Below, in pieces: positions 41,722 to 50,700 of a stretch of DNA of 64,000 nucleotides; the first letter of the stretch is position 1, and each line of letters starts with the position of its first letter. This DNA is from Leptoclinus maculatus. Taxonomy: Eukaryota; Chordata; Actinopteri; Perciformes; Stichaeidae. The notes under the pieces were generated by a model that saw only the letters and a list, made by a program, of their open reading frames with translations, was not told the origin of the DNA and made no database searches. The position numbers were made by a program, and so were the translations under genes. The DNA is taken from NCBI GenBank assembly GCA_032191485.1, contig JAVDOI010000001.1, positions 34,887,885 through 34,951,884 on the forward strand, written 5' to 3'.

Positions 41722-44700
41722 ATTTAACCATCATTTATCTTGTGTTTGAAGTGCTCAGATCAGGTTTAAGGCTCTTAATGGGAAAATTGGATTTAGCTCA
41801 ATTCTGCAGTGTCACAATGAGTTCAAACTGAGCCAAAAGGCATAACTAATCATTGCAGTGAGTTTTGTTTTTGCTTGTAGAAGAGAGTGCACATCTGTCA
41901 TCTTGTCTTGTGTGAATGCTTTGTCTTCAGGCAGTGACAGGAGGACATCCAGGATACCAAAGATGGCTCCTGTCCATTTAGACCTCCCATTCTCAAACAG
42001 CTTTACCAGAGGAGGTGAGTGTTGTTCTCCGTTTCCTAGTTAGAACCTCCACATGTGTCCTCCTGCTGCCAGGTGAAATATGAAACACCAGAACCGGTCC
42101 TCTGTAAGAATGTAGTTATGAATGTGTTTTAGCATCATCTAGTCTCTTGAGGAAAGTTACAAGAAGGGGCTTCATTCATTTTTCTCACATTTTGGATAAT
42201 CACAATAGTTTATAGAGGTTGGTTTGTCAGCGCTCCTGGTTATTCCAGATGTTCTGCCCGGCTCTGTTTTGGGTCTCGTGCTCCCATGTTCCTCTTGTTA
42301 TAAAACACATTTACTCTCACATTTTAAAATTATGAGCGAATGTGTTGTTGCGCTAAAATCACACTCCTGAAGACAAAAGTATGCAACTAAATCAAAGACA
42401 TCCTGGAAGGATTCTGACTCTTCTTGTAATAGATGACATTACTGCGATTTTTGGAAAGTTGGATACATTTATGAGAATGTGTGAGCCATAGCCTATAGCC
42501 CACATACTTAATGTTTACATTAGTGGCAAAGGTTGATAGAGATTTTCATTTTAATATGTCAAAAAATGTACTTTCTCCACAATGAATACAGACTTTCGAC
42601 TGTAATGTGTGTAGTTATAATACCATGACTTTAATGCCTGAATGTGAGAAAACATGATTAAACTGAATATTAGTGATTATAGAGAGCAAGAGTGGGACAA
42701 AGTTATAGGGTCAAATAAACTACCAAGAGTATTTTCAGTCAAAAAACGATAAACAGATGCTGAAAATACTTTGAGCCTTAGTGAAAGTATCAGAGTGTTG
42801 AGGGATCGGTGGCTTACAGCTTACACTTTATTAACTATCTGGTAATCATGTGAAGTATAACAGAAACTCAGCACCACATAAACCTCGTATGTTCTTGTGA
42901 CCTGTCATGAATGTAATCTCGCAGATTAAAACTCAGTATGCTGTTAAATGGACACGACTTCATTAATGTGTTCACTGGAATGTGAACTCATCAGAAGAAT
43001 CCGCTAGGACTGAGTGTTTTGTCTCAGCCAGATGTTGTGCTTGTTGCCGGTGCGATGTGTTAGTCAGATGAATGACTCAGCACTAAAAAGGATGACACGT
43101 CACTTGTGATTACCAAAAAACATGGGAGTTTCAGGATTATCACTGATTAATTCTTTGCCAGATTTCCTAAGAAAGTGGCGCAAACTTAGTGATTAGATTC
43201 ATCAGAGATGACCACGGTCAGAAGATGATGTGATATTGTTGAGATGTTTAGCCAACAGTTCAACTCCATCTGAGAAAAAACGTATATTACTTGTAAAATG
43301 ATCATATAATAATGCTGATTGAGGCATATAGCAAACTTTATTGGAAATGAAAAGAGATGTAGCAACATATCAAAGATCCCAACAGAGAGAGAATATTTGT
43401 ATTCCTGCTCTTAAGACGCAGAGAGTTTTCCACACAAAACTGACACCTGCAGATCTACTTCAGTAAATCCCACCTCTGTGAACATGTCTCCACCTGAGGA
43501 GAGAACAACTGGCATGTAAACTGTGACTCCAGTCTGGTGCACCTGATACAGACAAAAGACATCACAGGTTGTGTCACATCTGTTTCCTGATAAAGTAGCA
43601 CAAAAGTCTTTGTTTTCATGCCATCAATCATAACCACGGACAAAACATATTCATGCATGCTGTGACAATCATTCTCTTGATCATTGAAAGATAACTTAAT
43701 GTGGATCAACTCTTCATTTGCATGTTTCTGATATACGGTTAGTAGAGCAGGTGGTGATGTCCGTATGATGTTGACATGATTTATTTTTTTTTCATGCCTC
43801 TTTCCCTGCCCTCATCTTTTTTCTCTCTCTACCTCCTGTACAAACAACCGCCCAGTGCTTGAGTACAGAGATAAACTTTTCACTCACTCAAACCAAAAAC
43901 CTGCCAGTAAGGAGAGAATCCACCATCAAGGTAATAGTCAAACTGCCTCTCTCTCCCTTGCTAGTCCTCTTAATGCGCTCATTATCTCTCTACGGCATCT
44001 TCCAAGCCTCATCCTTTTTTTTCCCCTTTTCTAACCGACACAGAAGCTCACTAACCAGGTCACTTCACCACGCTTCAAACCCCTTACAAAGACCTTGTGA
44101 GGCATAGTACTACTAATCATGTCTGACTTTGCAAGTGCTCTTCTGGGAGCTGTGTTTTTTTTTTTCACAAACCAAAGTGGCTGCTCTAATGTGGCCTGTT
44201 ACGAGCCGGCCCAGACTGAGGAGGAAAGGAAGCTGTTTGTCATGAATCACACAAAATGAGGCACCTCTGATCCTGTAGTGTAATGAAGACAGACTCGAGT
44301 GTTCTGAAATTTGACTCGAAGCAAATAGTAGTCGATTAATATTATAATAAAGAAATCGTATACAAGTTTTGTTATTGTGTGTTTTTATTGCCTGTTTATC
44401 TCTGAGTCATGTCAGATAACAGCAGGCTTGTTACTCTTCAATCAGGTGTAAACAGTTACATTATTGATCATATCCATGTAACGTGTTACCAATAGCATTT
44501 GAAACGTTCCGTATACGACCCCCCAAGGATTTGAAGATACCTGCATTAAATGTCCATTTGGTCAAAGGCTCGTGTGTAACTGCCCTGATTGCAGAAGCTA
44601 ACATTAGTGGCAGTTGTTTAATTTGCAACTCATGACAGCGGAAAGTGATTACTGTGAAAAATCATGTCCTTCCTGATTGTGATTCATGCTGTTTGGAAGG

Positions 44701-47700
44701 TATTGCATGGCCGTTTTTCAGAGAAACTTGTTGACTTGCAAAAGAATTCCAATGACTTCTGCTTCTAATGTCTCAACACACCCGAATCGCAGAGGCAACT
44801 GCTTTGTTGGTGGACTGAAAGAATGTCATAGTCCCTGTTGCACTGCTGTGCACGTTAACCTAGTCCGCATGTCATGTGTTGTTCATCGTTCAGTCTTAGT
44901 TTGTTTGACAGCATGTGTACGTCAACAGACCAGCTCCTGCGTGTTGTGTTTGTGTGTGTGTGTGTGACTTTTGTTTGTGTCCGTGTGTTTGCAGGCATGT
45001 GGGCTAGCCTGCGCTCCAGCAGCAGACTCAACCATCACCCGTTGACACCAGACGTGGGCACCAGACTAGCAGGGAAGGATCTGGCGCCCCCTGCAGGTAG
45101 CAGCAGTCTGCAGGCGCAGCTCCTGAAACGGCAAGCGGCCCTCTACGTCTTCGGAGAAAAGTCCCATCTAAGGGTGAGAATGAAAAGGAAGCTCCTCTGT
45201 GGAGGCTGGGAAGACATTTAGTTGTAAATCCACATAGTCCAACTTATCAGGTGGACCTCTCCAGTCTAATGCGATCCAATCCAACTGTTCATGAAGTCTA
45301 CTTTTGTAATGTGATGATTTCTTCATAAACTGCATTATATTTTGTATATTTCAGACACTTTCACCAAAAACCAAACCCCCCCCAAAAAAAATCTGATACC
45401 ATAGATTTGAGTCAACATGCAAAGAAAATCTTAACAATAAGGGAACATTTTGAGTGATGTTGTATTCATTGCAGGAATGTGTATTGCATTATTTTGTACA
45501 TGTATTTGTGTTTTTGTGGTAAAATATGTTTTATTTGTATAATTGTTGTTTTTCATTGATGTAGCCACGCCCCCCTAGAAAGCCGTTTTAATACTGAACG
45601 GATTACCTTAATAAAATAAACTTACATGTTGGATGTTCTGTGTTTGGCAGGGCCTCAGAGTGGACTCTTCTCTGAACTGTGAACTGGTGCCGGTGGACTT
45701 TGCCGACACACGGCAGGTGAAAGCCTCTTTCAAAAAGCTGCTGAGAGCCTGCGCTCCCAGCGCCACCTCGTCCGACTCGGAGGATTCCTTCCTCAAAGCC
45801 TTGGGAGACTCTGAATGGATCCTGCAGGTAAACAAACACACAAACTACACTGATTTTGCATTTCATAAGGATGCCCGAGTCAGACTCTCAAACTGATGTG
45901 AGAACGACCCAGCAGTCTGCTTTTAATGCTCATCCTGTGTATCAGATTCACATAATGAATAAATCCACCCCGAAGCCATTTTCCCAAGGAAAACAGATTC
46001 AGCAGAGTTCTTATCATGCTGGTTATCTGATGGACCCCTGCAGCCTTTTTCCAAACGTTGAACATTTCAGAATATATTATCTTTGTGAAAGTCTTCGTAG
46101 GCAACAAGCAGCACTCGATTTACCAGTAGACCAATGGTAACATATTCACAGAGAGGATTAATTGTGTGTGTGTGTGTCTATGTGTGTAAATGTGTTTGAA
46201 TGCACATGTGTTGATCTCCCACAGCTTCACAAGATCCTGCAGCTGGCACTGATTCTGGTGGAGCTTCTGGACAGCGGCTCATCTGTTCTCCTCAGCCTGG
46301 AGGATGGCTGGGACATTACTACACAAGTGAGAAAAACGCACAAATAAGACAATATTTAGGTTTAACGTGATGCAGAGTTTGACTTCTGGTACGTTTCCAT
46401 CAACGCGTTCTTCTACTGAACTTCATTTGTGTATTGAAAAACCAGAAGGGAAATACAGGAGATTAAAGCAAAGAAGTAATAATATACATTACTGAAGGGT
46501 TTTTCACGTGGTGGATGTAGGAGAGCTGGCTTCATAAAATAAAAAATAAAAAAGCATTTGGTACTGATTTTAGTAGTAATGTTGCTACCAGGTAGTAACA
46601 TTACTACTAGGTAGTAATGTTGCTACCAGGCCACGGTTAACTCTGTGTGGCACGTTCAGTGCGGCTCTTTTCCGTCTTTGCGGTGTGTGTGTGTGTAAGT
46701 GTGTGAGACAAATAATTTCATGCATCGCTACATGCCTCCACTGCATCAAATGCCCGTAAACAAAGAAGAAAGACGTTAATACGTGTGTAACCACCACTTC
46801 CCTGGTACAAGTCCAGATGGGGGTCCTTGTTTCATTTCCATCCTGTCTTTATAATCATAGCAGTTAGTAAAACAAAACACAGGGAACACATGGATCAAAA
46901 GAAACACAAACACACAAGTACCATCCTGAGTGGAAAGCAGCAATGAAAGACCATGATGTATCCAAGTTACTAGCACTCAGTTCACAATGTCATTCTGTCC
47001 CATCCTCATTGAATACACGTAGAACACACACTGATTTACATTGTGTTTTGACAAAATTTCAAAAATAAGTTTGTGTGACATTTTACTGGAAGCATAACTT
47101 GTAAAATGTGAAAGACAATCACTTGTTGAAGATGATTTTGGTTTTGATGTAAAACAAACACACACCATGTGTGAATCATAAATCCCTGGCACACCTGCTT
47201 TTTCTGCTCATCTTGTAATCAGCTCTGTCACTGGTGACCCCATAGTGCAGAGATAGATTATAAAAGTCTTGTTGGCTCACTCATTTTTTTTTTTTTTTGC
47301 TGATTTCTAACTTTCATGGTTCTGATTTTAAGGCACGCAAACTAAAAGTCCTTTTCGATCCAGATCAATTGTCTGTATCCATTTCGCATGTTTGCTTTCT
47401 GAGCTCATTTTTTCCATGTTGACCTGTTAAAGTGCACATGTTGGTGTTGAAAGTGTGTGTCCTTCAAAATGTGTTTACTGGGTTTGCAAAGCCCTGGGCT
47501 GCTGTGTAAAAGTACAGTTTTGTGGACCCCCTTATGCCGGGCACGTGTTCGGCCCGGAGCATCTCTCTCTCCACGGGCCACCGGCTCCATCACGCCAGGT
47601 CCTGATCAGCCCGGACAGGCAAATGGGCTCCATATGTTCTGGCCTCTGTCCACGGACCATAGACACCCAGCAGACAAAACCCTGTTTTCTGTTTCTCTAT

Positions 47701-50700
47701 CTAAACCCTCTGCCTCTCTCATATCCTCTCTCATGCCTCGCATCTTTCTTAAATCCATTCCTCAGTCCGCTGTAGTCTCATAAATAATCTGAGGGGTTTA
47801 TTTCAGTTTCCGGGGTTGCAGGGGGGCAACCACTTTCTCCACCACTCAGGTCTGGAGGTTCTTTGAAACCTCACGGGGAAGCCATTAGCTGATTTTCTCG
47901 CTCATTCCACGCGTCAGGGCTCATTAGCTGTGTCGGAGAAGACACGGGCAGGGGAGCAGGCCAAGCGTACTGCATGTGTAGAAAAGTGGTGTTTTTTGCG
48001 GAGTGAGCCTGAAGACTTCGCTACGATGTTATATAAACGTAATTGATAGCAGATGATCGGTTTAACGTTGTGTTGTCAGAAGATGTTGTGCTCCGCTTTT
48101 GAAGGGATGCAAAGCAAAGTCATGCCAATAGCATGCTGACTCGTAATCAAACATGACACTCTGAAACAATTCTGCACCGTGGTGGTGAAACGGCTGCCAC
48201 TTTCCTTTAGTAGTTGGATATTTAAACCGCTCATTTGCCAAAGTATCAAGGATTTGAAAGCCTGTATATTTAACATAATGAAAAGTATCGTATTCAGTAG
48301 ATCTCAGTGGCATTGACAGTGGGTTGTTATTCAAATACTTTTCCACTGAGACAAAATACAGATCTACTGGTATCGGCATGAATGTTAGCAGATACTGTAA
48401 GTAACAAGAAACAGAGCAGAACAAACGCTTTATGTAATTAAGAGTTTGTCCGTCAGAGAGCGCTGAGAAGTTTTATTTCTCAACTGTAAAATCTCTCCCG
48501 CTCAATTCACATCTTAGTCGCAGTTCTATAGTAACCTCTCACAAAGTTTGTTTTGTTTTATAAAATGATATCAATACCTCAATGTTTTAAACTTCTAAAA
48601 ATCCAAGATTCATATTAAAAAGGTTTTTGCTTACGTTATCAGAAAATGTACACAAATACAACATTACACAGTAATAAACAGGTCACTCAGAGAGATGCAC
48701 ACATTCCCAGTTATTCCATGTTTAAACAGGTTATTTGTTCAATTTCTGTCAAAAATATTCCATTTAACTCTCAAAACATAGCGATAGATAGGTATTGTGT
48801 TTGACCCGTCTCTTCCTCATATTTCACTCACACCTTTTCTCTTTTTCTCTGCAGGTGGTGTCTTTGGTGCAGCTGCTGAGCGATCCTTTCTACCGGACTC
48901 TGGAAGGTTTCCAGGTGCTGCTGGAGAAAGAGTGGCTGTCCTTTGGCCACAAGTTCAGCCAGCGGAGCAACCTGAGTCCCAGCAGCCAGGGCGGCGGCTT
49001 TACACCCATCTTCCTGCAGTTCCTGGACTGTGTGCACCAGGTGAGGTTTACCTTCACTACCGCAGGTTCTCCAATACAGTCATCATCTCCCGCCTCTGCT
49101 ATGTGACCTCTCTCCACTATCCTAACCCCCACATGACTCGACACAATTCGTACCATGAGCTCATCACATTCCTCATACGCGTACAGGCGAGAGGGGGGGG
49201 GGGAAAAGGCGAGAAATTCAGATGTCATTATCTATACATTTGGTTTAGTTTTGCACTTTGCATTCCCAACACTGGATGTGTAATTTCAACACCAGTATTG
49301 CACCAGAGAGTGTGCAGGGAGGCTGCTGCCCAGATGGTCCGTGAACCCAGTGATCAGCGCTGAGCTGTCTGCGCTCGCGTGTTTCAGCGTCCCTTCACAT
49401 TTCAGTGCGTGTTCAGAACTTCATGTGGGAAATTGCAGTTTTGGGGATTGGTAGTGTGTGGGGAGGGAAGTGGAGTTAAGAATGAAGCTGATACAGATGT
49501 GGTGCAGGGACCTGTGTCCACTATGAAATGCTACCTTTAGAGAATGTTGTGTGTGTGTCTCCTGGGGTCGCACAGACCCACTCCCATGCACTTACATAAA
49601 CACATAGTTTCTGCGTTTGTCTTTTGAAACTGTAAGCCTGGCAGCTAAGACAGTTTGGCAAAGGGTCCTGGGGTCTGGAGAGCTGTAAACAGGGGGGAGA
49701 GGGGATTCGGACAAGAGCTGAAAATAGAAGTGCCTCATCTCCAAAACAGCTGTTGTTTTTGCCAATAGACCCAGGTGGCCTCAAATATTCAACACTTCTC
49801 TCTTGTTGGCCACCTCACACTACTGGATGGGAACAATGGGGCTGCAGTCCTGCTGGCTCAGTCTGGATTGTGTCTGGTGGTGATGATATCACTGACCTTT
49901 GCCCCCACGAGGACAGGAGACTTTCCTGTTTCTAATTGGTCATTTATGCACTGGAGGGATGTGAAGCCACAACACAAAGACACGATCCTGCTGTCACACA
50001 CACACTCTGATCTTCCCTCTCTGTCTCTTAAATCTAATCTTCATCCATCTTTTCATGTCTTTGCAGATTTTGGAGCAACATCCTCTGGAGTTTGAGTTCA
50101 ATCAGTATTATCTGAAGTTCCTGGCCTATCATCACATCTCTAACCGCTTCAAGAACTTCCTGTTGGACTCAGACTATGAGCGCTTGGAACATGGTCAGTG
50201 TCCTTTACTATTTAAAGCAGAGGGGGTTGTTTTCTTTAGTGTTATCTGTTTTTATACTGCGGAAATGCTGCATTACAATAGGCTGTATGTTACTTACTCA
50301 TATAAGCAGACCCATTTTAACCCAGATTAAAAGTAGCACTTTACCATAAAGTTTACATGTAAGGAACAAAATTGATATATACACAAGTCCCCATAACTAA
50401 ATGAAACCGCATCAGAGGCCTGCAATGTTCACACTAGGTGCACCATGACCAGACTCAATTTATTAAAATGCATTGTCACAAACTAATTTATGCTGAAAAT
50501 TAACATAAAAATACTTAACAAATATTGTGTTACTTTATTTGATTCATTTAATTATGAGGTTGGAGGTTGTGGGTTATGTGTATGCCTGAAGATGAAATGT
50601 GAGTAGAATCTCCATTGATGAGCGTAGCCAGCCAAAACCTTCTCTCATAAACCCTTTTGTTGAATCACAACTTCTAGTACCATAAGTGTTGCATCAGCCA

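Larger units (their letters stand above)
40669..41930 (+). other. sbf2 intron e26-e27
   Basis: A 1.26-kb intron with a long (GT)n tract (41405-41494) and a shorter (CA)n tract (41681-41720) facing it. No other element recognised. Confidence 0.75.

Noticed and set aside
41184..41831. Frames of 108-215 codons rich in VCVCVC or THTHTH
   Set aside because: Translations of the (GT)n and (CA)n tracts.
48797..49363. A 188-codon + strand frame
   Set aside because: It is an out-of-frame shadow of sbf2 exon e31 continuing into intron.
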